Shown here: in pieces, positions 22,355 to 34,667 of the stretch | Numbering within the stretch: the stretch's first letter is position 1 | Layout of the letters: each line of letters starts with the position of its first letter | Source: Gnetum montanum | Taxonomy: Eukaryota > Streptophyta > Gnetopsida > Gnetales > Gnetaceae | Direction of reading: 5' to 3' | DNA length: 64,000 nt | Assembly: GCA_015680685.1 (NCBI GenBank) | Contig: MNCI01016470.1 | Coordinates: 171,987 to 235,986, forward strand | Notes under the pieces: model-generated | Told to the model about the DNA's origin: nothing | Databases searched by the model: none | The model's input: the letters and a program-made list of their open reading frames with translations, nothing else | Program-made: the position numbers and the translations under genes

Positions 22355-25147
22355 AAGAAGATTAGACAGTTTTAGGTAGTGGAGGTTCCTGAGGCTTTGA
22401 AGGACCTTCACCAGCTTCGGGCTTGTGTAGTGGCTAAGGTGGCTATGGATATCCTACTGTGGCTACAACCTCTAGTGGAAGGCAAAGGCATCTAGTAATG
22501 ACTTCATCTTCTCCTCCTTACTCTGACGATCATTCATAGTCCATGTGACATCACTAATGTGGGCTGGAATGGGAATATCCCATGGATAGGGCATTACTGG
22601 GAACAACTCCTTAGTATTTACAAACCAAGTAGTGAATTATTTGTGTTCAACATTGAACATCTTAACTACATTCTATAGCTTCTGGTAGTCACTCATCCTT
22701 CTGGCTAGGTTCTACGTCGTAGATTTTTTATCAGTGTATTTGCCCTTGAGAACTTCGTGTTCAGTGTTTTCCATCACAAAATTTTGCTTGTTGTCCTTGT
22801 CATGCTTAAACATGACCTTGTACAACAAGTATGAGCTAGCCACTTGCTTCTCTAGTTCTAACTATGGACATTTGGCAATCAACATAGCTAGGAATTCATA
22901 TCAGAGATTGATAAACTCCATGTATTCTACAATATCCTAAATATGCACTCCTTTATGCAAATTTTCACTTTATTATAGGTGTGTATCCCATGAATGATAG
23001 GCTACCATAATTCTTTTTCTTGGTGGAGTTGGTGGAGGGTTTCATTTATTTTTGCCTTTGCCAAATGGATGTGATTTTCATTTACTTCTTTCTATAGACC
23101 AACTTGATCTCTGTAGTGGTCTTTAACCTTAAAATTTAAGAGCCTCTGATTTCTATGAAGCTACCTCAATTATAGTCTTCTAGTGAAGGGCATAAAGCTC
23201 CTTCATGGAGAGGCTTCTATTTTTAGCTGCTAATCTCCTTAGCTCTATGTTTGCTCTAGCTAGTTGCTTCTGTTGTTTATGGATAAGATTAGTTAGTTGC
23301 TATTTATGCTCATCAACATTCCATAAGAAATGGTTCTTGTAGTCAATTGCATATTCTCCTAGCAGGTATGATCCAAGGCCTTCTACATTTTGTGCTATGT
23401 AGCCTCTACTAAGGATTGATAGAAAACCATCGGCTTCATCACACCCTCAACCCCTTTCAATCTAGTGTGAAGTTATTCAAGAGCTTCATCACTTGTCAAT
23501 GCTAGGTTGAGAAATGTAGGGTCAACAATTTGGGCTCTTAATTTGGCAACCTCTATAGTGAAGTGTCCATTTAGCTCCTTGGCTATTTTAAGTTTTCCCT
23601 CCAAAATGATGTTTTTGCCCCTTGCCTCTAGCAAGTCTAACTAGGTTATAGTGGTACTATCTATAAGATTGAAGATAAAAGGAAGTGGTTGTATGGTTCT
23701 CACTAGTCAATCCAATAGTTCTTTGTGTTATACTATGCTTATTCTACTGCTTATGATCCCTATGAATGTCTACACAACTTTGAGTGTAGTGACATCTAGT
23801 GCAGATGTCAAAGGTGCATTGAGTATTTTGGCAATCCTATTAGCAACCACTTCTACTACTATCTCCTACCCTTTGTGCTACATCACTAGCACTATTGCCT
23901 CCTCACCTTCCTCCAAGCACACTAAGACTGTTGTGGAGTTTCCAAAAAATTTTGGAAGTGGCTACTATTTTGTGAGAGATACTGTGACCTCTCTAGCACT
24001 AGGATTCAATCTTGTGGGCAACTATGTTCTTTGGGCTAAGAAAATGGATCCACCTCCACCTATCAAGATGATTGTTCAGGCCACCTCATTTAGGTGACAC
24101 ATTGCTAGTTTGTACATAGATGGGTCCCTGCCACTCATGCCTACGTTTTTCTCTTGTTCACTCAAGAGCCATTCTTGATATTCATGCAATCATTGGGCTA
24201 TTGCAGTAATGTTTGGCACAATTTTTTGAGTGGCAAGTGTAGGTGGTGGTTGTTGCTTCTTTTCCTAAATGGGTGTAGCAAGTGTCTTATCTTTCATCAT
24301 CTTATCCCAATTAGTGATCAAAGCATACTTAACAACATCATTTTTATATCATGTTATTTCTCCCCTCCAATGAGTTTTCTTATCAACTGTTGAAGGTTGA
24401 CCAAGAATCTCCAACTCAAAGCAATGTAGGCATGGGTAGAAAAGGTAGTGATTTTTCTAGGCCTCACCATGGGATTTAGGTAAAAGGCTATAATCTTGTA
24501 GTGGATCCTTTTTGTTAGTGTTAGCATGCGATACTCCTTGTAGTCAACAACATAGCACCATTGCATCCATTATTTCTTAATGTTGGATTCTACTTGTACC
24601 AAAATCTCAATGAGATTTTCCCCTGTCTGTGGTAACCCAGGCACTTTAGCAATAGCCTACACCAAATAGGACACTAAGATTTCCTTGATTTTTATCATTG
24701 AAATAGCTTTCCTATTGTTCCAAAATAGAAATGTCTCTCCCATGTATCACTGCATGGTGAAAGTGATGATTAGCCACATGGGAGAGGTCTTCAGTTCGTC
24801 CTATACTTCTTTTAGTGCTTGCTCCAAGAAAGAGCCAAATTTTAACTCCTAGAGCACTATTTTTTGGACCTTCCTCTATTTGATTTGATTTAGGCAAGCT
24901 TCTATCAAGGTCATCTTGAGATTTTCTTGTTGAGCTGGTGCATCATCCTTCTGAGAATGTTCTGTTGCTACTACTAGTTCTAGAATCTATTGAATAGATT
25001 CCACCTTAGCCTCTCCCTAAGAGGACCTATGGTGTGGGTTGCAAGTAGTTCTTCTTGGGCCTATTCTTGGCCCCTTACCATTCTAGGTTATTTCTCCCAT
25101 TGTTGAGATGATCCTCCTTCCTACATGTGCTTTCCTTTTGGTACCAT
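22355..25147 (-). pseudogene. Element B third ORF (env-position protein), broken
   Basis: Minus-strand coding trace equivalent to 6426-9216 of element A. The start at 25147 reads MVPKGKHM, comparable to MAPKRG in A. The C-terminus reads PEAGEGPSKPQEPPLPKTV before the stop near 22357. The middle and late parts (about 23600-22700) are rich in E, K, Q and L, consistent with coiled coil. It is interrupted by stops and frameshifts. The long open frame on the opposite strand (23651-24097) is a shadow of this trace. Function unknown; it sits where Athila elements carry an envelope-like ORF, but I see no clear membrane or signal segment. Confidence 0.6.
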
Positions 25148-25597
25148 CTACAGTCACAACACATCCATGGATTAGCAGATATAGTGTGTAACCTGGAATA
25201 TTTTTGGTACCTTATCTCGATGATTAGTTACACTTTGGCTAAGGTTGAACCATGGTAGATTGATTCTTTTATCATTATTTTATTAATTATTCATTCTAAA
25301 TATCTCTAGAGCTTGTTGGAAAGGTTTAAATCTTGTAATTTGGTGTTTAAATGTTGATTTTTAAGTTAAACCATTGTAGGAGTTAGAAAAAATGGTAAAA
25401 CATTTTCTATCAAAAATGACATATTTTTGGCCCCTATAACAAAGAGCTTACCTCCAGTAGCTATAAGGTCAAAGAATAGAGTGATTTGGATAAACAATTA
25501 GGAAGTTATCGACTCTACAAGGCTTTGGGCTCTGAAAATTGCAAAACGTCTCTTGGTGTTTGTGAGCAAATGTGAAAGTTTCAAAGGTGGTTGTACA

Positions 25598-25680
25598 TAT
25601 TTATAGTATTTTTGTGCTACATCGATGGGGCCTTGTATACACTTCTTCCCCATTGATGGGGCCCTATATACAAATATTGT
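25598..25680 (-). promoter_or_regulatory. Internal promoter-like block of element B
   Basis: Minus-strand TATAAATA (25598-25605), with CATCGATGGGGCC and CATTGATGGGGCCC copies on its upstream side (25620-25670). The element's LTR has the same pair: TATAAATA with CATTGACGAGGCC-type repeats upstream. It lies about 450 bp before the third-ORF start. Activity is inferred. Confidence 0.55.
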
Positions 25681-27260
25681 ACATGAGATTTTCAAATTTG
25701 AATATCTTAAAGCATACAAAGAGTTCTTGAATGAATTTAGAGTCCATGGAGTCCCAGAAAAGCTAAGAATATGATGAAACCATTGAAGATGATCATTGAA
25801 AGCTCAAAAATTAAAAAAAAAATTAATGGAGAATGTGTTTAGTAAAAACAAAATAGGTAAAGGAGCACATGGTTTGATGTAGAAGATGTGTGCACAAAAG
25901 ATTTTGATTGAAAGAATATCTAAGGTACTTAATGAACCCAACCAAGAGATATGCAAGTAGGTCCCTACCCTGCCCCTGCCCGCCCCCCAACCCCCACCCC
26001 CNCCCCCCCCCCCCCCAATAGTAGGTAGATGCCTTATTTTCCCTTGCATAACATCAACCTAAGGCGTCTATAGGCCCTAAAGGCAATTAATGGTTGATAA
26101 AAGTAAAGGATCAAAACCCAAAAGATTCTAATCAAGAATTCAAGTACGTCAAACAAAGATACTAAATCAAGAACATGGACACTAACAATGAGATGAGTTA
26201 TGGATGACATAAATGGATGATAGGAGAGGTGGAATGGAATTTCAAATTGAGGTCATAAGAAGTCTCATGTGAATTTTATTTTTAAATGACCTGAGAGGAT
26301 CCATCCTTAGTCCAAACCAAAACCAACCACTTTTAGTGAATTTTCATCACCACCCTAAGACCGATACACCCCCTTAAGACACAAGAATGCCCCCATATAA
26401 CAACCACAATTCCAAAAAGATAAGAAAAGAGGAGCATGAACTTATAGAGGGCCTTAGTTAGAGGGGACCTTAAGGCATGGGTAACATGTCTTTCTAGTCC
26501 CATAACTAGCGCTTGTAGCCTATTTATTTGTCTAAGGGATGTGCTTTGAATTCCCATCATGTTTGTTTTTTTTTTTAATTTTGTTTTTTTTTCCTTTTTT
26601 AATGGGAACCACATCATGTAAAGACATTATTCAACTTCCTATTATTGGTTGACACAGAATGGTAAGAAGTCTAGAAAAACACTCAAGCACCCAAGTAGGT
26701 AGAAAAGAACAAAGAGTGTTGGATCCCCTTGAAGTCACACCCTACACAAACCTTTGAATCCTTTCCAATTTCAAAACTAACAAGGTCATAAATTTATTAA
26801 AAGTTTATTTAATAGAAAGGAACCTCAAACTTCCAAAATAAGAAAAACCATAGAGTTTGTAAATGGGTGGATGATGTGAACTCATTGTCTATTCCATGAA
26901 AAGAAACCATGACTCAACCATCAACACAAAAATTTAGAAATAAAAACTAGACATTAGCAAATAAAATATAAAGCACAAACCACCATTAGTAATAGCTATA
27001 GCACCACTATGTCCTATTGGCACAAAGCATGTTTATTAGTAAAAATATAAAAATCAAACTCAAATAAAGTAAAATATATAAGAAATTATAAAAGATTCAA
27101 GAAAGATCCAAATGTACTAAGAATGGTGTAAAACAAAAAATGGTGTAAAATAGGAAAATTTATTAAAATCAAAAAGGTGTAAAATAAAAAACTATAAAGA
27201 TAAAAATGTGTAAAATAGAAAATAGAAAATTTGAGGAGCCACATATATGGTTAGCATGGA
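25681..27260. other. Element B spacer with C tract and A-rich repeats
   Basis: Noncoding. A C-rich run at about 25965-26016 contains an undetermined base at 26002. T-rich runs lie at 26565-26600. An A-rich region (27050-27230) repeats GTGTAAAATA-type units, as in element C. Confidence 0.65.
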
Positions 27261-27267
27261 TGGCCAT

Positions 27268-27284
27268 CTCCCCCATGATTGAAC
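27268..27284 (-). other. Element B internal polypurine tract-like site
   Basis: Minus strand TTCAATCATGGGGGAG lies just after the integrase relic, matching the 3' purine tract motif. Possibly a central primer for plus-strand synthesis. Confidence 0.5.
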
Positions 27285-27309
27285 AATGAGGAGATCTAGA
27301 AAATTGAGC

Positions 27310-30300
27310 ATGGTTGTTCATCTATTGAGGTGTTTATTGCACTAGCTTGCTTTGGCTCATGGAAAAGCTTTATCTATTGGATGTTGATCAACTACTTTTT
27401 GTTTGGTCTCTAAGGTTTGTAAATTAACATGACCTTAGAGGGAAAGTTTCATTAATTATATAAGGTCCCTTCCACAATGTTTGAAACTTTTTTTCTAGGG
27501 TACATGTGTGGGATTCCAGTAGAGAACCTTATTTCTAGGTTGAAATTTTACTTTCTATATCCTAAGATCATGATGCCTCTTGGTATATGCCTTTTGTACT
27601 TCATTCAAAGATAGGACCACTAATTAGGCTTCATCTAGTATATTTAGGTTGATCAATCTTTCTCTTTATGCTAAGCTCAAGTCAAGGTCTAAGTCATAGG
27701 CTATTGAAAGTGTACAAAGCTCAGATTGGACTAGGAGTATTGGAAGTTTTTTGTACACCAGCTCATAGGGAGAGTAGCCTATAGGAAGTTTCCAAGTTGA
27801 GAAGTAGGCCCAAATGATATTGTTGAGTTTTGTACTCTAGTCCCTTCTATATTTTCTTATATTCCTTGTTAGGATCTTTGTGATCTCCTGATTGGTGACT
27901 TCTACTTAAATGTTGACTTGAGGGTAACAGGGTATTATTAATTTATGTTCAACCCCCAAGTGTTATATCAAATTTTGAAAGGTGGCACCTATAAAATGAA
28001 TTCCACTATTAGAAATTAGTGCACATAGCACATCAAACCTATTTACAATATGTTGTTGTACAAATTGAGCAGTAGTTGATGATGTACAGCCCTTGACAGC
28101 TTCTGCTTCTACCCATTTGGTGAAATAGTCAACTACTATGATGATGTATACCTTTCCATTAGACATAGGTGTGATGGGACATATGAATTTTATGCCTCAT
28201 ATGTTAAAGGGCTCTAGTGGTTGAATCCATTATTAAGGACCTTCCATTCAAGTGATCATTCCACCATCTCATTGATAGCATTCATAGGATCAGACAAATT
28301 GGTGGATGTCGTTGAATATTGTAGGCCAATAGTATCCTACCATTAAGGTTTTTATGGCCATTCATCTCCCTGCATAGTGGCCCCCAAAAATGCCTTCATG
28401 AGCATCTTGTAGGATACATAATTAGTCTACATCAGGGACATACCAAGGAACCAAGCCATTAGCACACACCTTGTAAAGATGTACGTTGATTTTCACGAAG
28501 TACTTAGCCTAATGAGGAAACTATTATTTCTTCCTAAAGTCCAAATCTTGTGGCATCTCTTGAGTGAGAAGGTAAGTGAGGATGCCATCATACAATTTGG
28601 GTTTTATGGGCATTTGTTCATTTATTGCAACAGTGAAGAGGAGTTCATCTAAAAATTACTTAGATAGTGGACTATCCTCCTTTTTATTATCCCATCTTAA
28701 CCGAGATAGGTGGTTAGTGATAACATTCTCAGTTCCTTCTAATCTACCATTGTGATATTGAATTCCCATAAGATCACAAGCCACTGTATGATATGGAAGC
28801 TCATCATTGGCTTATTCATTAACAAGTGGATGGCATTATGATCTATGTGCACAAACATTTTATAGTCAAGTACATAGTGCCTAAACTTTTTGAGAGAATA
28901 CACCACTACCATTAGTTCTTTATTAGTTATGGTGTAATTCAACTATGCTCCCACAATGCTTTGACTTGTGTAGTGGATGTAATATGGATGTTTTTTATCA
29001 TCTAACTACATTAGCATTGCTCCCAAGGCATAGTTAGATGCATCCATCATTATATGAAATGATCTAGACCAGTCTAGTGCTCATAGAATTGGAGTTTCTA
29101 CAAGATTCTTTTTGAGGCTTTGGAATGTGCTTTCACATTCCTTAGTCCAAATAAAAGGAGCATCTTTCTTTGTAAGCTCAACCAATGGCTTTGTGATCTT
29201 AGAGAAATTCTTTATAAAATGTTGTTAGTAGCTAGTGTGTCCAAGGAATGATCAGACATCTTTGAGTATCTCTGGTTGACATGTAATTCCTTGAATGACC
29301 CTTATCCTTTTAGGGTCTACCTCAATCCACACTTGAGTAATTCTATGCCCCAATACTATGCCCTCCTTAACCATTAAATGGCTTTTCTTCCAATTGAGCC
29401 TAAGGTTTATTTTAACACATCTTTTTAATACCTACTAAAGGCAATCCAAGGCTTGCTCAAATGTAGCCTCATAGGTAAAGAGGTCATCCATAAAGACTTC
29501 TACCCTGCTACTTATATGTTATTGAAAAATACTAAGGACCATGCATTAAAATGTTGGAAGGGCATTACATAGACCAAATGACATCTTACAATATGCAAAA
29601 GTCCCTCATGGACTTATGAACATTATCTTGGCCTAATCTTTTGGCACAATTTGGATTTTATTATAGCCACTATAACCATCCAGGAAGCTATAAAAGCAAT
29701 GCCCAAATATGGTATCCAACACTTGGTGCACAAATGGCAATGGAAAATGATCTTTAAATGTTATCATATTCAATAGCCTAAAGTAAATACAAACCTTCCA
29801 CTTGCCATCTTTCTTTGGCATAATTATGAGTTGGCTAATCCACTCAATATCTATGATGGGATAGATAAACCCTGCCTTGAGGAGTTATTCTATTTTCTCT
29901 TTGATGATCTATTTCAATTTGGAATTCTACCACCTCTAAGGTTGTCTTCTTGGCTTCATGGCTAGGTCAGTGTAGATGCGATGATAACATATCCTTGAAT
30001 CAATTCTAGTTAGTTCTTGATATGACCAAGCAAAGGCTATTGGCCATTTGTTAACCACCTTTACTAGCTTATCTTTTTGTTCAAGGGCAAGTTTGGTATT
30101 GATTATAACTGGCTTGCTATTGTTTAAAAATACATACTCCATGCCAGCTAGTAGAGTTTTTAACTCTAGCAACTCCTGCTTGAAATTATTAGGGATTTCC
30201 ATTTCTCCCCAATAGGTATCATCATTTTCATCATCATAGAGTTGGTGATGAACTTGCTTAAGTTCATCCATACCCTTGACATAAGCACATGTTAGGCTCT

Positions 30301-30960
30301 TAGTAGGTTCCATGCATAGTGTGTTGTTGTTAAAGCTAGTTGTTAGCCACTAGGTGTCCTCTTGTTTTGTGGCTGCTACGTACAAGCATCTTTGGATATT
30401 GGTTTCATGTGCACACTAATTGCATGCTTTAATGAATGTACTTTTAACAGAAAAAAATTTCAACATGCAATTGCACCCATTATCACTATACACAATGCAT
30501 GGAACTCGCTTCTTCTCAAGTTGTCCAAATTTTTTCTCCTTGGATATTTCCAAGGAGAGGTTTCTAATGCCCATTTTTGCATAAAAAATGCTTAACCATG
30601 CATGTCCCATAATGATGGGAAATCACCTTTGCAATTTTCTACCTTGATCACCAGAAAATCTATAGGATAGAATCACCTAGAAACTATAGTCACAATGTCC
30701 TCCACTAATCCAAAAGGAATAGTGATTGACTGGTTTGCCAATTCTAAATAGATATTGCTATTCTTAAGAGGTGATAGGTTCCAAGCTTTGTACATGTCAT
30801 GGAAGATGATATTGACATTAGAACTAGAATGAAGAAGAGCCTTGCATGGCTCATGTTTAGCGATCTATAAGTAAATAAGAGGACTTCCTAGGTCAGATCT
30901 CTTTATAGAAAGGTTACTAGCCTTAATCCAATCAGAGACAACATGAGTTAATATTACAGT
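27310..30960 (-). pseudogene. Element B pol: protease, RT, RNase H, integrase (Athila type), broken
   Basis: Minus-strand pol trace in the order protease, RT, RNase H, integrase. Protease (30940-30410): the active-site DSG is replaced (ALLHSSSNVNII), while ELANQSITIP and IIMGHAWLS remain. RT (about 30000-29350): PKKDGKWKVCIYFRLLN, FLDGYSGYNKI, PWGTFAYCKMSFGLCNA and the FMDD box at about 29483-29494 match Athila RT. RNase H (29100-28700): MDASNYALGAML and YTITNKELMVVVYSLKKFRH. Integrase core (28166-27963): VVDYFTKWVEAEAV keeps the first Asp, but the second lies in SNSG instead of SDNG. The integrase C-terminal part runs to about 27310. Many stops interrupt it, so no active enzyme is expected. 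Confidence 0.88.
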
Positions 30961-30999
30961 GTATATCTAAGGTATTTTTTGATTCAAATGGCTCTTGAA

Positions 31000-33393
31000 T
31001 GTGTTTGATGTAGAGGATGAGGGTGCTAGAGATACAAGGTGACCAGCTACATTAGGTTGTGAGGGTTTTGAAGGACTATTGGGTTGGAAAAATGATCATT
31101 TCTTGGATCTATTTTTTAAACCTTACGGCTAGAAGATTAATTGTAAATTTATAAATCTCATAGCATTTCCCTATTGTAGCTATGGGGGAATTTTGACCTG
31201 CATAGACAAAGCAAGAGGTAACTAGGTTGAGGGTGGAGGGATGTGTGTAAATAGATGTAGAGGATGGTATGGATATGGGGGTTTCCTCGAGTAGATGGTG
31301 AATGAGTTCAATGATACTCTAGAGGGTAATAATGATGTTGAAATGAAGCATGGTTGGCAAAGCCACGTGGAGAAATAGGTTGTTGAACATAATACTTGTA
31401 TAGATCTGGTTACTTGTAAGGGTATTGCTATCTTGGTGGTGACATCTCCCATTATTGTGGTTGTTGCCATTACTAGTACTTCTCATATGGTTGTGATGGA
31501 GCTTCACCTGGATAGCAAGTCTATTGTTGCTGGTGGAACTAGCTTAGATTACATTGAGGATAAGATAATCATCTAAGGGCTTGCCTCTTTTCTAGTCAAG
31601 GATTTAGTGTGTGCACCCCAAATTCTTATAAGTGTAACACCATAAGGCAACATTCCTTAGGATGTTCATATTGACAAATGTCACACCCAGCATCATCATT
31701 GGAGTCTATCTCCATAGCAGCTTTGCCCTTACCTCTTTGGTAGGCACATTTAACTTCTATTTGCATCCTATAATTATGATCACTATTCCACTCTTTGGAT
31801 TCTTTAGCAATCTTTATAGTAGCTTGGAATTTTTCATCCAAAGAGTTCCATAATTTATCAACCTTAGCCAAAATATCATAAAAAAATTTTTGAATGGACA
31901 AGGTTTTCCTATTCATCACCTCGTCAAGTGGTGATTCCTCCTCCTCACAAAATTGAACCTCCCTTTTCCTGATGGAAGGGTCCCTATTATATTTTTCTAC
32001 ACTTTTCCTTTTTCACAACTCTTCTTCTTCTTTTTCTACCTACTTTATTAGCATTTGTATCTAATGAGATCTTAATTTAGATAGCCTCCCTTGGGCATAA
32101 ACCCCAAGTGTTCTTCTAGTTTCTTCTTTGAGCCCATCTATGATGTGGTAGAGTTTTTTCCTCTGAGAATAAGCATGGTAATGGCATCGATGTAAGTGAA
32201 AATAATGTCTACCCATGGTGGCATCCAAGGGTTTGTATGTTCCTTGTTTCTAGCCTTAGATTTACCTTCTTAGATTAGACAATCTAGAGTATGACTGGTA
32301 TTTGTCATTAAATAATTCTAGCATGGTACTTCATTTGTAATTGGATTCTAGTTCTAAGAACTGGTACCAACTTTTTTCCTCCTTGATGAGTGTGTTAGGG
32401 AATAGCTTCAATTTCTGCTAGTCATTTTCGATGTTTTGTAAGGTGCAGGCATCATGAAAGGCTTATAGATGATTTTGCATATTAGAGTTATATCCCCCCT
32501 TAAATTTTGCGATATTATTCATGTCTAATAACTTGATCTAACTATCTTTCACATGCCTAGTTGGAATCTTAACTACCTTTGCAATGTTAAGCATGCTTCA
32601 AGTTTCCAATAGAATTTCATCATCATCATTGTGTCGATGATGCTGATGATGGTCTCTGCCACCCCTTCTTTCATGGTGGGCTCTATAATCAGTGTTGTCC
32701 TACTAGTCACTATCATCATGATTGTTCCTTCTATGAAATATTTTAGAACTAGAAGAGGAGGAATAAGAAGATGCAAATGAAGAGGATGAAGATGGAGGAG
32801 GACTACCACCATCATGGTATCTTCCAACTGTCGTGATCACATTCATCAAGTTTCTTATCATCTTGATACTTGTCAAAGCCCCTACCTTGATTGCCATCTT
32901 TTCCTAAACTTGGATTGTTGATAGTGGAATGTAGATTCAAGTTCACACCCCCATCACTAGTAACAAGGGGTGGTGAATTTTCATGTTGATAGCTCCTAGA
33001 GAAAGGGTCCTCATTGTCATCTTATTTTAACAATAAGAAGGGATTGGTGAATTGTTTTTCCTTCTCAAACTCATGTTTCTTTTTCTAGTATCGATCTCTC
33101 TGACGTTGTGTTTTAGTAGGATGATAGTCCCAGTAGTCATAATCATGCATAATGCACTCCTCTTGAAGATCATGGATGCCTAACTTCTTAAGAGTTTAAA
33201 ACAACATCATGGGCATAGATCAATTAGGAAGCATTACAATGTTACCTTCCATGTCACACCATCACAATTGTTCATCCTAATGCAAGATGAAGGTGAAGTC
33301 AGGTACATACTCATCTAGATGAGTATATACCACCTTGCATTCTTAAGGAACGAGTGCTTTTGTATCATCATGCTTGCTAGAAGAAGAAGACAT
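31000..33393 (-). pseudogene. Element B gag, broken
   Basis: Minus-strand gag trace starting at the ATG at 33393 (MSSSSSKHDD, as in element C). It includes YTHLDEYVPDF near the start, a Ser/His/Asp-rich low-complexity stretch (32900-32570), gag core sequence (about 32500-32050), and a zinc-knuckle-like CDICQYEHPKECC at about 31685-31646. A Pro/His-rich tail (31510-31220) follows. Frameshifts and stops are frequent. It is followed by the protease relic without a clear boundary. Confidence 0.75.
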
Positions 33394-33528
33394 TTTGCAA
33401 TACAAAAATAAAATTAGCATGCTTTTGTAATTATATTTATGATGAGAATGATTTTGACCTTAGGGTTCCTACAATGATGTTAATGGTATTTACTAAACCT
33501 AGATAATGCACATTTCAAACAAAAAGAA

Positions 33529-33546
33529 TCCCTAGCAATAATGCTA
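33529..33546 (-). other. Element B primer binding site, degraded tRNA-Asp type
   Basis: Minus strand TAGCATTATTGCTAGGGA sits one base from the LTR. It aligns with the tRNA-Asp type site of element C, with several transitions. Confidence 0.6.
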
Positions 33547-33547
33547 A

Positions 33548-34501
33548 TGATGAGTGGTCGAGGTACCCCTACACCCAACCATATGAATCACAAAGTGTTC
33601 ACATGCGATCCAATCAAATTCCATGGACTCTATGTCTTCTAGTACACTAGTATTCTAGGAAGTAAACCTTTCCCTAATGGTCATTCATTTTTTTCCCAAT
33701 TACACTTGTGATGTATAAAGGTATGGTTAAGTGTAATTGAGACATATGATTTCTATTATTTTATATTCTATGTTTTGGTGCTTAAAGTAGAGAGATGCAG
33801 TAATTTAATAGCTCACTTAACTAACTAACTAATTAAACTCTAACTAATCCTAACATAAGCATCTAGTTCCACTTTTTGTACATGTCCTAAACCCACATGT
33901 CTACTACTAGGATTACCAAGCGCTACACTACTGGGTGAACCAAGAAATAGCACTGCTAGGGTTACCAAGCGAATACATGTTTACGCTTGAAGCAGTTGTA
34001 CTTATGTATTTAATCTATTTAGCTTAATTAACTAATGAATCACTTGAAGTTTAATCTATCTTAATTAATTGCATATTCAATGAAAACAATAAATGCATAA
34101 ATGATTCATTAATTTATTCTAAGTGCTTCAGGTTTCATCAAAAGGCTCATCTTTATTGCTATACACACTAGTGTGTTTAGGTACAATAGTGCTCAAATAA
34201 AGATCTGTACACTTTCTAACTCCTACTGCAGGCACTCAAAAAAATATTCTAACTCTCAAATGGAAAAACTATAAGAGCTTTGCTACTACTATGACAAGAC
34301 ATCCATAAACATGGCTGGTAAGCATGTATTTATAGACTTTATTGGAGAGCTATGTCGACAAGGCTCCATAGATGCAAACACTACATTGACGCGGTCCCGT
34401 CGATGAGGCAACACCACATAGATGAAACTACATCAACTAGGCCTCATTGACGAGGCCATGTCAATGGGGGCCTATCGACATGACACAACAACGATTCATC
34501 A
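33548..34501 (-). repeat. Element B 5' LTR (954 bp)
   Basis: Pairs with 21189-22128 and is visibly diverged from it, indicating an old insertion. The minus-strand TATAAATA box is at 34327-34334. The hairpin arms are at 34149-34157 and 34196-34204. The outer region (34350-34490) repeats TCGAC, GATGAGGC and TGACGAGGCC. Confidence 0.9.
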
Positions 34502-34667
34502 ATCATCCTAGTTATGCCATATATAGTTTTCAATATTCAATGTATTAAATTAAGTATGTTCTCTATTATCCATAGATATTTTAATTTCAATTGGTACTAA
34601 GTTATCAATAGGTATCTATTTATTCATAATTGTTAGTTTTGTATTTCTAGGTTCAGTCATGACTCGA

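Larger units (their letters stand above)
21189..34501 (-). mobile_element. Athila-type LTR retrotransposon B, full layout but decayed
   Basis: A 13.3-kb element in minus orientation, inserted in the Merlin-like transposon. LTRs are 21189-22128 and 33548-34501. The target duplication ATCAT is perfect (21184-21188 and 34502-34506). In transcription order: primer site (33529-33546), gag (33393 to ~31000), protease (~30960-30410), RT (~30000-29350), RNase H (~29100-28700), integrase (~28400-27310), internal purine tract (27268-27284), spacer with promoter-like block (~25598-25680), third ORF (25147-22355), purine tract (22129-22146). Catalytic changes and many stops make it inactive. It supplies the reference layout for elements A and C. 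Confidence 0.93.

Noticed and set aside
23651-24097. 148-residue plus-strand frame
   Set aside because: Antisense to the third-ORF trace of element B, and matches no family I know.
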